Assembly: GCA_016786665.1 (NCBI GenBank)
Contig: JAEUVZ010000046.1
Coordinates: forward strand, 1 to 44,351
Direction of reading: 5' to 3'
Source: Flavipsychrobacter sp.
GTDB taxonomy: Bacteria; Bacteroidota; Bacteroidia; Chitinophagales; Chitinophagaceae
DNA length: 44,351 nt
The notes under the pieces were generated by a model. It worked only from the letters and a program-made list of their open reading frames with translations. It had not been told where the DNA came from and did not search any database. Shown piece by piece: positions 10,909 through 18,088 of this stretch (its first letter is position 1; each line of letters begins with the position of its first letter). Made by a program: the position numbers and the translations under genes.

Positions 10909-10916
10909 CAAAGTTA
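10909..10916 (-). promoter_or_regulatory. -7 box of the icmF promoter
   Basis: TAACTTTG matches the Bacteroidota -7 consensus TAnnTTTG exactly. It lies 30 bases upstream of the icmF ATG and covers an in-frame TTG, which settles the start codon. No well-spaced -33 TTTG is seen. Confidence 0.6.
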
Positions 10917-11011
10917 CGAAATGAAGGCTTCAAAAGGTAGGGTTTGCCGCACATACATAGGGCTGGCGCGGAAGTAAACTGTAATGGAATTACCTGGCAT
11001 TCTATAAATGC

Positions 11012-11039
11012 GTAAGGCCCCGCTACTGCGAGGCCTTAC
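11012..11039 (-). terminator. Hairpin after the beta-barrel gene
   Basis: A 12-bp stem (one G-T pair) closes an AGTA tetraloop. It lies 24 bases past the stop of the beta-barrel gene. The outer arms are GTAAGGCC and GGCCTTAC. No clear uridine tract follows on the minus strand. Confidence 0.65.
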
Positions 11040-11062
11040 TTATACGTTTAAGCGTTTACTGA

Positions 11063-11839
11063 CTATTCGTCGTCGTCGCCGCTCTTAATGCGAACTTTTT
11101 GTTTTTCCCTCTTTGCTTTCAGCTTAGCTTTCTTAGCAGAGTAGTCATCGTCAGCTTCTTCTTCGTCTTCAACGATCTTCATGCGACGAACTTCAGCACC
11201 TGGTTCGCTGTGGCTACCGTGATGACGGCCATGGCGATGGCAAGCGATGTTCTTAGAGATACCAATGTTAACTGTGCGGCCGAAAGTAACACCGAAAGAG
11301 TTACCAGTCATGTCAGGAGAGTTAACAGAAGCAGGATTTCCGCTGATAGAAGAGAATCCGATACCACCGATGTTAAAGTTCAGGGCGAGGCCTTTGTGAA
11401 CGAAAGCACCGATTGCAGGATACCAGGCACCAGTTACACCAGTGTAGGTAGATTTGTTGCTCAGACCTTCAGTTTGTACAGAACCAGCGATGTAGCTCAG
11501 TTCCATTTGGTTGAATATAAAGAAGATGTTACCAACATAGTGCGTATAACGCCAGAAACCGCCAACAGACCAGTCTTTATTGATGTCCCTGTTCAGGCCA
11601 TCCATAGTTGGGGTCCTCATGTTGTTGTAACCGCCCTGCAGACCGAGGGTCATGTGGTTAGAGAATTGATAACCCACACCAGGATTAATACCCCAGGCAG
11701 TTGTCTTGTAATCGTAAGAACCGTAATCTACTGTGCTGGTAGCGTAAGAAGCATTACCATACAGCAACCACGTGTTTTTTTGTGCATTAGCAGAAGCAAA
11801 ACCGCCGATAGCCAATAAAGCAAGGAGCAATTTTTTCAT
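11063..11839 (-). CDS. Small outer-membrane beta-barrel protein with acidic/basic tail
   Basis: A 258-residue protein from ATG 11839 (MKKLLLALLAIGGFASANAQ), a clean signal peptide cleaved after about Ala19. The reading frame stays open upstream to 12058, but that extension is a hydrophobic stretch placed before the signal peptide and is not credible. The mature part (about 20-200) alternates strands rich in aromatics and glycine (WLLYGNASYATST, WGINPGVGYQFSNHMTLGLQGGY in pieces), like the 8-strand outer_membrane beta-barrel/OmpW-type proteins. The C terminus is unusual for a barrel: a His-rich patch (HRHGRHHGSH) and then a highly charged tail EEEADDDYSAKKAKLKAKREK ending SGDDDE, which may face the periplasm or bind metal (inference). 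Ligand unknown. It has its own promoter region and terminator. Confidence 0.8.
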   Translation of the reverse strand: MKKLLLALLAIGGFASANAQKNTWLLYGNASYATSTVDYGSYDYKTTAWGINPGVGYQFSNHMTLGLQGGYNNMRTPTMDGLNRDINKDWSVGGFWRYTHYVGNIFFIFNQMELSYIAGSVQTEGLSNKSTYTGVTGAWYPAIGAFVHKGLALNFNIGGIGFSSISGNPASVNSPDMTGNSFGVTFGRTVNIGISKNIACHRHGRHHGSHSEPGAEVRRMKIVEDEEEADDDYSAKKAKLKAKREKQKVRIKSGDDDE

Positions 11840-12205
11840 ATAGAACGTGTGTTTGTTTGTAAACAAGTTTAAGACTACAATGATAATTAATGTTAACCAA
11901 ATATGCAATAGTGCCTGCAACAAACTATTCTTTTTCTCTTCACTCACAGGCCGTAACACCTGTAAAACCTTGCATCTTCGTAAGAACAGCAGCAGCGTTA
12001 GCAGATACTGCAAGCACAAATAAAAGGACAAAAAATTATTAATCAAAGCGTTTTGCAAAAATTTTTTGGCGTTTTTCCGCCAAAAGGCCTTCTTCCCCTC
12101 GCTAAAGCCGCTAATTTACTGTGTTCCAGCCCCCTCAGCGGGTTCTGCCAACTGTTTATCCTTGCCGTAGGGCAATTTGCATAAGATTGCTACTTTTGAG
12201 CCCTC
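11840..12205. other. Divergent intergenic region between the beta-barrel gene and pssA
   Basis: This 366-base region has no credible gene. On the minus strand a TTTG (11898-11901) and a loose -7 sequence TAGTCTTA (11870-11877), 20 bases apart, could start the beta-barrel transcript. An 8-bp hairpin (TTTTGGCG / CGCCAAAA, loop 12072-12077) sits at 12064-12085 and is followed by a T-run on the minus strand. On the plus strand the pssA -7 box is at 12191-12198. The rest shows nothing I can name. Confidence 0.5.
12191..12198 (+). promoter_or_regulatory. -7 box of pssA
   Basis: TACTTTTG matches TAnnTTTG and ends only 7 bases before the pssA ATG, which implies a leaderless or nearly leaderless mRNA. 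No properly spaced -33 element is seen. Confidence 0.55.
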
Positions 12206-13009
12206 ATGAAGCATTTACCCAATATTCTCACACTCTGCAACCTGCTCTGCGGATGCGCCGCCATAGCTTTCGCGCTGGAATCGCACCCTTATTGGGCTGT
12301 TAATGCTAGCGAATATGAAATAGTTTTCGGAACCGAACAGCTCTACTGGGCCTCTGTATTTATAGGTATCGCCGGGGTATTTGATCTGCTGGACGGTGCC
12401 GTGGCGCGTGCACTGAAGGTTTTTTCCCCCATTGGCAAAGACCTGGATTCACTGGCGGATGTTATTTCCTTTGGCGTAGCCCCCTCTATGATATTGTATA
12501 AAATGCTGTGGGCGGCCTACATGCGGGAGCCCAACGCCTTATCGGTAAGCATGTGGTCTATGCTGCCCGCATTCCTGGTGGCCTGCTTTGCGGCGCTGCG
12601 ACTGGCGCGTTTTAATATAAACGCCACACAACAAAAGTGGTCGTTTACGGGTATGCCGGTACCCGCCGTAGGCATTATAGTAGCCTCGTTTCCGCTGGTA
12701 GACCTCTTCTACGGGCAAAACGCCGTAACCAACAAGCTGGCCTCAGCCTTGCAAAGCAAATGGACCATCTATGGCATTATAGCCCTGCTGTGCTGGCTGA
12801 TGGTATCGAAACTGCCCTTCTTTAAGCTAATGCCGGCCAAAAGGCAGATAAAGTATATGTGGCCCCAAATAATATTGGTGCTGGCTGCCGCCGCTGCAAT
12901 ACCTTTGCTGCACGTAGCGGCTATACCGGTACTGTTCGGGCTATATATAATATTATCGCTCGTATACCGGGCGCCGGAAGAAGCAACCACCCAAACTGCA
13001 AAAATTTAA
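12206..13009 (+). CDS. pssA: CDP-diacylglycerol-serine O-phosphatidyltransferase
   Basis: A 267-residue integral membrane enzyme that joins CDP-diacylglycerol and serine to phosphatidylserine, the precursor of phosphatidylethanolamine. The CDP-alcohol phosphotransferase signature DGx2ARx8Gx3Dx3D is complete: Asp63-Gly64, Ala67-Arg68, Gly77, Asp81 and Asp85. About six to eight hydrophobic segments follow, the clearest being YGIIALLCWLMV and IILVLAAAAAIPLLHVAAIP. The N terminus MKHLPNILTLCNLLCGCAAI is typical of the PssA branch. The start follows the -7 box by 7 bases. purS begins 14 bases after its stop, so the two are probably cotranscribed despite unrelated roles. Confidence 0.93.
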   Translation: MKHLPNILTLCNLLCGCAAIAFALESHPYWAVNASEYEIVFGTEQLYWASVFIGIAGVFDLLDGAVARALKVFSPIGKDLDSLADVISFGVAPSMILYKMLWAAYMREPNALSVSMWSMLPAFLVACFAALRLARFNINATQQKWSFTGMPVPAVGIIVASFPLVDLFYGQNAVTNKLASALQSKWTIYGIIALLCWLMVSKLPFFKLMPAKRQIKYMWPQIILVLAAAAAIPLLHVAAIPVLFGLYIILSLVYRAPEEATTQTAKI

Positions 13010-13023
13010 TAACTCAACTTATA

Positions 13024-13275
13024 ATGAAATACACGGCTCATATCAACGTTATGCCCCTGAAAGAATTGCTGGACCCGCAAGGCAAAGCAGTAAACAGCGG
13101 CCTGCACAATCTAGGACTGCTGCACATACAAGAGGTGCGTATTGGCAAACACATAACGCTGAACATAGAGGCAAACAGCAAGGAAGAAGCCGAGCAAATG
13201 ACACAGGAAGCCTGCAAGAAACTGCTCGCCAACCCGGTGATGGAAGCGTTTGACTTTAATGTAGTGGAAGGGTAA
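13024..13275 (+). CDS. purS: Phosphoribosylformylglycinamidine synthase subunit PurS
   Basis: An 83-residue protein, the usual PurS length. It is the small dimerising subunit of the three-part FGAM synthase (PurS-PurQ-PurL) that converts FGAR to FGAM in purine synthesis. Recognisable features are the ferredoxin-like start KYTAHINVMPLKELLDPQGK, the central LGLLHIQEVRIGKHI and the end NPVMEAFDFNVVE. The frame is open further upstream inside pssA, but the ATG at 13024, 14 bases after pssA, gives the canonical N terminus. purQ and purL are not in the window, so the gene is separated from its partners. Confidence 0.93.
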   Translation: MKYTAHINVMPLKELLDPQGKAVNSGLHNLGLLHIQEVRIGKHITLNIEANSKEEAEQMTQEACKKLLANPVMEAFDFNVVEG

Positions 13276-13328
13276 CCCCTGCGCCCTCTAAAAGGGCAAC
13301 TATGTTATTTACTAACAAAGACAATTAA

Positions 13329-13345
13329 CCCCTTAGGGGCTGGGG
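13329..13345 (+). repeat. Hairpin plus G-run element before rsmI
   Basis: CCCC-TTA-GGGG forms a small hairpin and is followed by CT and a second GGGG run that ends 2 bases before the rsmI ATG. A related smaller stem, GCCC/GGGC, lies at 13283-13297. The design (hairpin, 2-base gap, G-run, start codon) recurs before mnmE at 16665-16694, suggesting a dispersed intergenic element. Confidence 0.5.
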
Positions 13346-13347
13346 AT

Positions 13348-14016
13348 ATGCATCTTTACCTCGTTCCATCGCCTATTGGCAATCTTGGCGACATCACTTA
13401 TCGTGCTGTTGAAGTGCTGAAGCAGGCAGATGGAATCTTGTGCGAGGACACCCGCACCAGTTCTGTACTGCTGAAGCATTACCAAATACAGAAACCACTA
13501 ACCCCGCACCACCAGCATAATGAACACAAAATGCTCGCTTACCTGGTAGAGCAGCTGCAAAGCGGGAAAACCTATGCGCTTATAACGGATGCGGGTACCC
13601 CCGGAATATCCGATCCAGGCTTCCTGCTGGTGAGGGAGTGCCTTAAGATGGGCATCCCCGTAACGTGCCTGCCCGGCGCTACTGCATTTGTTCCCGCGCT
13701 GGTGCAATCGGGTATACCATCCAACAGTTTTGTGTTTGAAGGTTTCCTGCCCTTGAAAAAGGGCCGCCAAACCATGATGAAAAAGCTGGCGGAAGAAGAG
13801 CGCACCGTGGTACTGTATGAGTCTCCGCATCGCCTGGCGAAAACACTTAAAGAACTCTCCGAGCACTTCGGCCCGGGCCGCGAGGCCGCGGTTTGCAGGG
13901 AGCTGACTAAAATGTTTGAAGAAACCCGTAAAGGCAGCCTGTCTGAGCTTGCCGTACACTACGAAACCACAGCTCCTAAAGGAGAAATCGTATTGGTTAT
14001 TGCCGGGAAGGAATAA
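13348..14016 (+). CDS. rsmI: 16S rRNA (cytidine1402-2'-O)-methyltransferase RsmI
   Basis: A 222-residue SAM-dependent tetrapyrrole-methylase-fold enzyme that 2'-O-methylates C1402 in the decoding centre of 16S rRNA. Diagnostic motifs: LYLVPSPIGNLGDITYRA at the N terminus, GILCEDTRTSSVLLKHY at about 31-47, LITDAGTPGISDPG at about 76-89 and LPGATAFVPALVQSG near 110. It is shorter than the E. coli enzyme (286 residues) and lacks the extra C-terminal domain, as in many Bacteroidota. The start codon sits 2 bases after a G-run that is part of the intergenic hairpin element. It ends 41 bases from the convergent LEA14-like gene. Confidence 0.93.
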   Translation: MHLYLVPSPIGNLGDITYRAVEVLKQADGILCEDTRTSSVLLKHYQIQKPLTPHHQHNEHKMLAYLVEQLQSGKTYALITDAGTPGISDPGFLLVRECLKMGIPVTCLPGATAFVPALVQSGIPSNSFVFEGFLPLKKGRQTMMKKLAEEERTVVLYESPHRLAKTLKELSEHFGPGREAAVCRELTKMFEETRKGSLSELAVHYETTAPKGEIVLVIAGKE

Positions 14017-14057
14017 GCCCGCTTTCACTTCCTACACGCGGCCTGTGCTATCCGCAA

Positions 14058-14510
14058 TTAAAAATCGAGACTTATTTTTTGTTTGGCCTCATAGTTTATG
14101 GGGATATTGACAAACACCCCGTTTCGCCCGGCCTTTACGGTTCCGGTAAAGCGAATAGTAACTTCCTTCCTGCCCAGCGCCTGAACGAGATTACCCAGCG
14201 CACCGCCCAGGTTGGCGTCCAGCACTACCGGTACCAGGAACGTATCTTTCCGTGGAATGGTGAGCGTAGTGTCCAGGGTAACATTGCCAATTTTCTGGTT
14301 GTCCAGGAACACATCTGCCAGCGCGCTCTTAAATACCAGCGGGTAGCCATTGGGGTTATATAATTGTATGTCGGCACCCAGCTGCGTTTTCGAAAAACCC
14401 ACGGTGTTGATGCGTATGTTCCGGAACCCCCGGTATTCCAGGTCCTTTGGTTGTGCGCAACCGCTGAGCATTACTATAAAAATAAAGGCTGCCGCTACTA
14501 TCCTGTTCAT
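14058..14510 (-). CDS. LEA14-like (WHy domain) lipoprotein
   Basis: A 150-residue protein. The signal ends in the lipobox LSGC with Cys18, so it should be lipid-anchored in the envelope. Residues 25-145 fit the LEA type 2/WHy fold: FRNIRINTVGFSKTQLGADI, then LYNPNGYPLVFKSALADVFL (the NPNxxPL pattern is the family hallmark), then DTTLTIPRKDTFLVPV and the closing VFVNIPINYEAKQ. Such proteins are common Bacteroidota lipoproteins of undetermined role, possibly stress or desiccation related. It lies downstream of the transketolase gene, beyond a hairpin, and is probably a separate unit. Confidence 0.8.
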   Translation of the reverse strand: MNRIVAAAFIFIVMLSGCAQPKDLEYRGFRNIRINTVGFSKTQLGADIQLYNPNGYPLVFKSALADVFLDNQKIGNVTLDTTLTIPRKDTFLVPVVLDANLGGALGNLVQALGRKEVTIRFTGTVKAGRNGVFVNIPINYEAKQKISLDF

Positions 14511-14525
14511 TTTTCTGTAATTGTA

Positions 14526-14560
14526 AATGGCTTGATAATCTATACAATTATCAAGCCATT
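14526..14560 (-). terminator. Hairpin after the transketolase gene
   Basis: A perfect 14-bp stem (AATGGCTTGATAAT and its complement) with a 7-base loop lies 84 bases past the transketolase stop. It is AT-rich and lacks a uridine tract. Confidence 0.55.
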
Positions 14561-14643
14561 ATTAGTTATCAGTTTACAGTTTGCAATTAACCGCTTACAG
14601 CCCTGGTTAATCTTTTTTTATTCTGTAAATCTCAGTTCAAATC

Positions 14644-15600
14644 TTATTTCCGTGCCATTGCTTTTTCGGCAGCAGCTACTACGTTCTCTTTGTTGAGGCC
14701 GTATTTTTCCAGCAGTTGGTTTGGTGTTCCGCTTTCTCCGAACGTGTCCATTACAGCCACATACTCGTGGGGAACGGGGTTGTTGCGGGAAAGTACATTT
14801 GCTACCGCATCGCCCAGGCCACCGTTTACCTGGTGCTCTTCCGCCGTTACCACACAACCCGTTTTGCCAACAGACTTTAGTATAGCGGCCTCATCCAGCG
14901 GCTTAATGGTATGCATGTTAATCAGGTCGACAGAGATGCCCTTTTCGGCAAGTATTTTGGCCGCTTCCACCGCTATCCATACCAGGTGGCCACAAGCTAT
15001 AATGGTTACATCTGAGCCTTCGGCCAGCACTTGCGCCTTACCCAGCTCAAACTTCTGGTCAGGTGCGGTAAAGTTGGGCCATTTTGGGCGGCCAAAACGT
15101 AGATAAACCGGGCCCTGGTGTTCTGCTATTGCTATGGTCGCCGCCTTCGTTTGGTTAAAATCGCAAGGCACCACTACCGCCATACCCGGCAGCATGCGCA
15201 TCATACCTATATCTTCCAGTACCTGGTGGGTAGCTCCATCTTCCCCCAGCGTTAAGCCGGCGTGTGAGGCGCATATTTTCACGTTTTTTCCGCTATACGC
15301 TACCGACTGGCGAACCTGGTCGTACACGCGCGATGTAGAGAAGTTGGCAAACGTGGTAGTGAAGGGTATCTTGCCGCCAATGGTAAGCCCGGCTGCAACA
15401 CCTATCATATTTGCTTCCGCTATGCCGCATTGTATAAAACGGTCGGGAAATTCTTTAATAAAATCGTTCAGTTTCAGGGAGCCGGCAAGGTCGGCCGTAA
15501 GGGCCACTACATTGGGGTTAGTGCGTCCCAGTTCCAGTATACCCTCGCCGAAGCCTGAACGGGTATCTTTTTCGTTGAGTATTTGTATGTCTTGTAACAT
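14644..15600 (-). CDS. Transketolase, C-terminal subunit
   Basis: A 318-residue protein holding the pyrimidine-binding and C-terminal domains of transketolase. In split enzymes the diphosphate-binding half is a separate N-terminal subunit. Seen: [29 protein letters not shown], split here by function, then [16 protein letters not shown] with the catalytic Glu62 that activates thiamine, [14 protein letters not shown], and the C-terminal Rossmann part [17 protein letters not shown]. Role: two-carbon transfer in the pentose phosphate pathway, as a heterotetramer with the N-terminal half. That partner is not adjacent; the upstream neighbour is the SUI1 factor gene. A -7 box TACTTTTG lies 20 bases before the ATG. 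A DXS or pyruvate dehydrogenase beta subunit is less likely. Confidence 0.87.
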   Translation of the reverse strand: MLQDIQILNEKDTRSGFGEGILELGRTNPNVVALTADLAGSLKLNDFIKEFPDRFIQCGIAEANMIGVAAGLTIGGKIPFTTTFANFSTSRVYDQVRQSVAYSGKNVKICASHAGLTLGEDGATHQVLEDIGMMRMLPGMAVVVPCDFNQTKAATIAIAEHQGPVYLRFGRPKWPNFTAPDQKFELGKAQVLAEGSDVTIIACGHLVWIAVEAAKILAEKGISVDLINMHTIKPLDEAAILKSVGKTGCVVTAEEHQVNGGLGDAVANVLSRNNPVPHEYVAVMDTFGESGTPNQLLEKYGLNKENVVAAAEKAMARK

Positions 15601-15620
15601 TGAAATAGAAAATGACCGGG

Positions 15621-15628
15621 CAAAAGTA
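15621..15628 (-). promoter_or_regulatory. -7 box of the transketolase gene
   Basis: TACTTTTG matches TAnnTTTG. The 20-base spacing to the ATG suggests a short leader and an independent promoter inside the small gap after the SUI1 gene. Confidence 0.5.
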
Positions 15629-15634
15629 CGCTTA

Positions 15635-15976
15635 TCATTTGGTTAAAACATAGCCCCATTCCTTCAACCAGCCAATGATTTTTTCTTTATAGTCCCCTTG
15701 TATTATAATAAACCCATCTTTGACACTTCCCCCTGTGCCACATTTGGTTTTCAGTTGCTTGCCCAAGGCTTCCATATCTTCCCCCCTTCCTACAAAACCC
15801 TCCACCAGCGTCACCAGCTTACCCGCCCGTTGCTTACTGTCCAGTTTTACCCTAAGCTTCTGTTTTTCCTTTGGCAAGGTTTCCGCATTTTCCTGCGGTT
15901 CGTCATAGTCATTAAAGTAATCCTGGTTGGTAGAGTACACCAATCCATCGTTCCGACCTTTATTTTTCTTTGACAT
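15635..15976 (-). CDS. yciH: SUI1/YciH family translation factor
   Basis: A 113-residue protein from ATG 15976 ([18 protein letters not shown]). The frame is open upstream to 16027, but the -7 box TACCTTTG (15981-15988) lies in that extension, so the internal ATG is the start. The C-terminal half is the SUI1/eIF1 fold: [20 protein letters not shown], then [18 protein letters not shown] and [20 protein letters not shown]. Family knowledge: bacterial YciH resembles eIF1 and can affect initiation fidelity or repress translation under stress. The ATG begins 4 bases after the -7 box, so the mRNA is predicted to be leaderless, which is notable for a gene whose product acts in initiation. Confidence 0.9.
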   Translation of the reverse strand: MSKKNKGRNDGLVYSTNQDYFNDYDEPQENAETLPKEKQKLRVKLDSKQRAGKLVTLVEGFVGRGEDMEALGKQLKTKCGTGGSVKDGFIIIQGDYKEKIIGWLKEWGYVLTK

Positions 15977-15980
15977 GGGG

Positions 15981-15988
15981 CAAAGGTA
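15981..15988 (-). promoter_or_regulatory. -7 box of yciH, leaderless type
   Basis: TACCTTTG is an exact TAnnTTTG match that ends 4 bases before the ATG. The transcription start should fall on or next to the start codon. Confidence 0.55.
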
Positions 15989-16084
15989 CAATCTGAACCA
16001 GGATTCTTTAGATTTTGAGGATATCACCCTGCACGAACTTCTCGTAATAAGCCGGGTTAACCTCCTCTAATACCGATTCAACAC

Positions 16085-16537
16085 TTATTCCCGGTTTAGT
16101 GTATCCATTATTATTGTCACAGGCCCATCGTTCACCAGTGCCACTTTCATATCTGCCCCGAAGGTTCCGGTAAGTGTTGGTTTGCCTAATAGTGCGGTCA
16201 TCTGAGTGGTAAAATATTCGTAGAGCGGTATGGCCTGCTCCGGCCTTGCCGCACGGATGAACGACGGGCGGTTGCCCTTTTTGTAAGACGCATGCAACGT
16301 AAACTGGCTCACTACCAGTACTTCGCCACCGGCCTCCTGAATATCCTTGTTCATCAGGCCGGCCTCGTCGCTGAACACGCGAAGTTGCGCTATTTTCTTG
16401 CAGAGCCAGTCTGCCTCTTCTCTTGTGTCCGCCGCTTCTATGCCCAGCAATACCATAAACCCGGGGCCTATCGCCGACTTCACTTCCCCATCTATAGTGA
16501 CACTTGCTGTGGAAACCCTTTGTATTACTGCTCTCAT
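16085..16537 (-). CDS. dtd: D-aminoacyl-tRNA deacylase
   Basis: A 150-residue homodimeric enzyme that removes D-amino acids (and glycine mischarged on tRNA-Ala) from tRNA. Both family signatures are present: SQFTL in VVSQFTLHASYKKGNRPSF (about 77-95) and the C-terminal GP motif in VALVNDGPVTIIMDT. The N terminus MRAVIQRVSTASVTIDGE is canonical and full length. It diverges from mnmE, sharing a 163-base upstream region. Start ATG at 16537 agrees with family length. Confidence 0.95.
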   Translation of the reverse strand: MRAVIQRVSTASVTIDGEVKSAIGPGFMVLLGIEAADTREEADWLCKKIAQLRVFSDEAGLMNKDIQEAGGEVLVVSQFTLHASYKKGNRPSFIRAARPEQAIPLYEYFTTQMTALLGKPTLTGTFGADMKVALVNDGPVTIIMDTLNRE

Positions 16538-16639
16538 GTTTTTATCCGGCGTTTAGATTGACTATTCACATCTACACCGCTATAAAATTACGGTTAACGC
16601 CGATAATCCCTAAAATCCCCTTTAGTCGCAGTTCAATCG

Positions 16640-16647
16640 TACCTTTG
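16640..16647 (+). promoter_or_regulatory. -7 box of mnmE
   Basis: TACCTTTG matches TAnnTTTG. It leaves a leader of about 50 bases that contains the hairpin/G-run element and the AGGAGG before the TTG start. Confidence 0.5.
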
Positions 16648-16664
16648 CACACTAAAATATTGAT

Positions 16665-16694
16665 CCCTCCCCAAAAGGGGGAGGCCAGGAGGGG
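16665..16694 (+). repeat. Hairpin plus Shine-Dalgarno-like element before mnmE
   Basis: CCTCCCC (16666-16672) pairs with GGGGAGG (16678-16684) around a 5-base loop. CC and then AGGAGGGG (16687-16694) follow, and the AGGAGG lies 8 bases from the TTG start. CCCTCC at 16665-16670 could instead pair with GGAGGG at 16688-16693 and hide the ribosome-binding site, so two exclusive folds are possible. It resembles the element before rsmI. Confidence 0.5.
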
Positions 16695-16700
16695 CACATA

Positions 16701-18071
16701 TTGAATTCATTCAACGATACCATAGTAGCATTAGCAACGCCACCCGGCGAGGGAGCCATCGGCGTTATCCGCCTGAGTGGTGCGGATGCCGTATCTATAG
16801 CCGACAATATCTTTAAAGGAAAAAAGCTTTCCGACCAGCCTTCACACACCATCCACTTTGGCAGGGTAATGGATGGAGCTACCATTGTTGATGAAGTGGT
16901 GGTGAGCCTGTATAAAGGCCCCAAAAGCTATACCGGTGAGGATGTGGTGGAAATAAGCTGTCACGGCTCCAATTATATCCTGCAAAAGGTTATAGGCCTG
17001 TGCCTTGCCAAGGGCGCACAACTGGCTAAAGCGGGGGAATTTACGCAACGGGCATTCCTGAATGGCCGAATGGACCTCACCCAGGCGGAAGCTGTCGCCG
17101 ACCTCATCGCCAGCCAGTCGGCTGCATCGCAGCAGGCCGCCATGCACAACCTGCGCGGCGGCTTCAGTGAGCAATTAAAAGCTATGCGCGAGCAGCTCAT
17201 TAAGTTCAGCGCGCTCATAGAACTGGAGCTCGATTTCTCCCAGGAAGATGTAGAATTCGCTGACCGCACACAGCTATATACACTCATCAACGAAATGACT
17301 ACCGCTACTACCGGACTGGTACATTCCTTCAAGTTGGGCAACGTAATCCGCAATGGTGTAAGCGTAGCAATCGTAGGCAAACCCAATGCGGGAAAGAGTA
17401 CATTACTCAACGCCCTGCTGAATGAAGAGCGCGCTATCGTCAGCGAAATTGCAGGCACCACCCGTGATACGATTGAAGAAACACTCAATATTAACGGCGT
17501 GCTGTTCCGGCTAGTGGACACAGCGGGCATCCGCGAACACTCTACAGACGTGATAGAGAACATCGGTATGCAACGCAGCAAGGATGCTATGAAAAAAGCT
17601 GACATCATCGTTTATCTCTTCGATACAGTGAATGGTATTCCTGCTGATGTAGTAGCACAAAAAGATGAACTAGAGAAAGAAGGAATAAAATACTTGCTCG
17701 TTGGCAACAAAGTAGATGCTATTGGGATTGAAGCAGCCAGGGAGAAATTTTCGGATTGCGATACACTGTTCATCTCTGCCAAAGAAAAAGGCAATGTGCA
17801 GCAGCTGTTACAAGCCCTATACAACATAGTTGTAGAAGGAGAAATAAAGCAGGAAGGCACGGTCATCACCAACGCCCGCCACCATCATGCGCTGCAACAG
17901 GTACTGGATTCACTCACCGATATACGCAACGGTATGGACAGTAACATTCCGGGAGACCTCATCGCCCTCGACATCCGCCGTTGCCTGCACTACCTCGGTG
18001 AGATAACGGGTGAGGTGACTACTGAGGATAAGCTGGATTATATTTTTTCTAAGTTTTGTATCGGGAAGTAA
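16701..18071 (+). CDS. mnmE: tRNA uridine-5-carboxymethylaminomethyl modification GTPase MnmE
   Basis: A 456-residue GTPase that works with MnmG on U34 of certain tRNAs. Domains: N-terminal formyl-THF-binding domain (about 5-118, DTIVALATPPGEGAIGVIRLSG in pieces, then AGEFTQRAFLNGRMDLTQAEA); helical domain; G domain with P-loop GKPNAGKST (226-234), DTAG (273-276) and NKVD; and the C-terminal CIGK with Cys453. The start is a TTG at 16701: no ATG or GTG fits upstream, and the predicted N terminus matches the family. The TTG is preceded by a near-perfect AGGAGG, rare in this phylum and probably supplied by the intergenic element. It converges on the LytTR regulator 17 bases away. Confidence 0.94.
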   Translation: MNSFNDTIVALATPPGEGAIGVIRLSGADAVSIADNIFKGKKLSDQPSHTIHFGRVMDGATIVDEVVVSLYKGPKSYTGEDVVEISCHGSNYILQKVIGLCLAKGAQLAKAGEFTQRAFLNGRMDLTQAEAVADLIASQSAASQQAAMHNLRGGFSEQLKAMREQLIKFSALIELELDFSQEDVEFADRTQLYTLINEMTTATTGLVHSFKLGNVIRNGVSVAIVGKPNAGKSTLLNALLNEERAIVSEIAGTTRDTIEETLNINGVLFRLVDTAGIREHSTDVIENIGMQRSKDAMKKADIIVYLFDTVNGIPADVVAQKDELEKEGIKYLLVGNKVDAIGIEAAREKFSDCDTLFISAKEKGNVQQLLQALYNIVVEGEIKQEGTVITNARHHHALQQVLDSLTDIRNGMDSNIPGDLIALDIRRCLHYLGEITGEVTTEDKLDYIFSKFCIGK

Positions 18072-18088
18072 CTCTGTACGCTAACCAG

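Noticed and set aside
11840-12058. N-terminal extension of the beta-barrel gene (73 extra residues)
   Set aside because: The extension precedes a clear signal peptide, so it is untranslated leader that happens to lack stops.
16006-16090. Short open stretch on the minus strand after dtd, in another frame, reading SVESVLEEVNPAYYEKF
   Set aside because: It has protein-like composition but no start codon of its own and begins inside dtd; too short to support as a gene.
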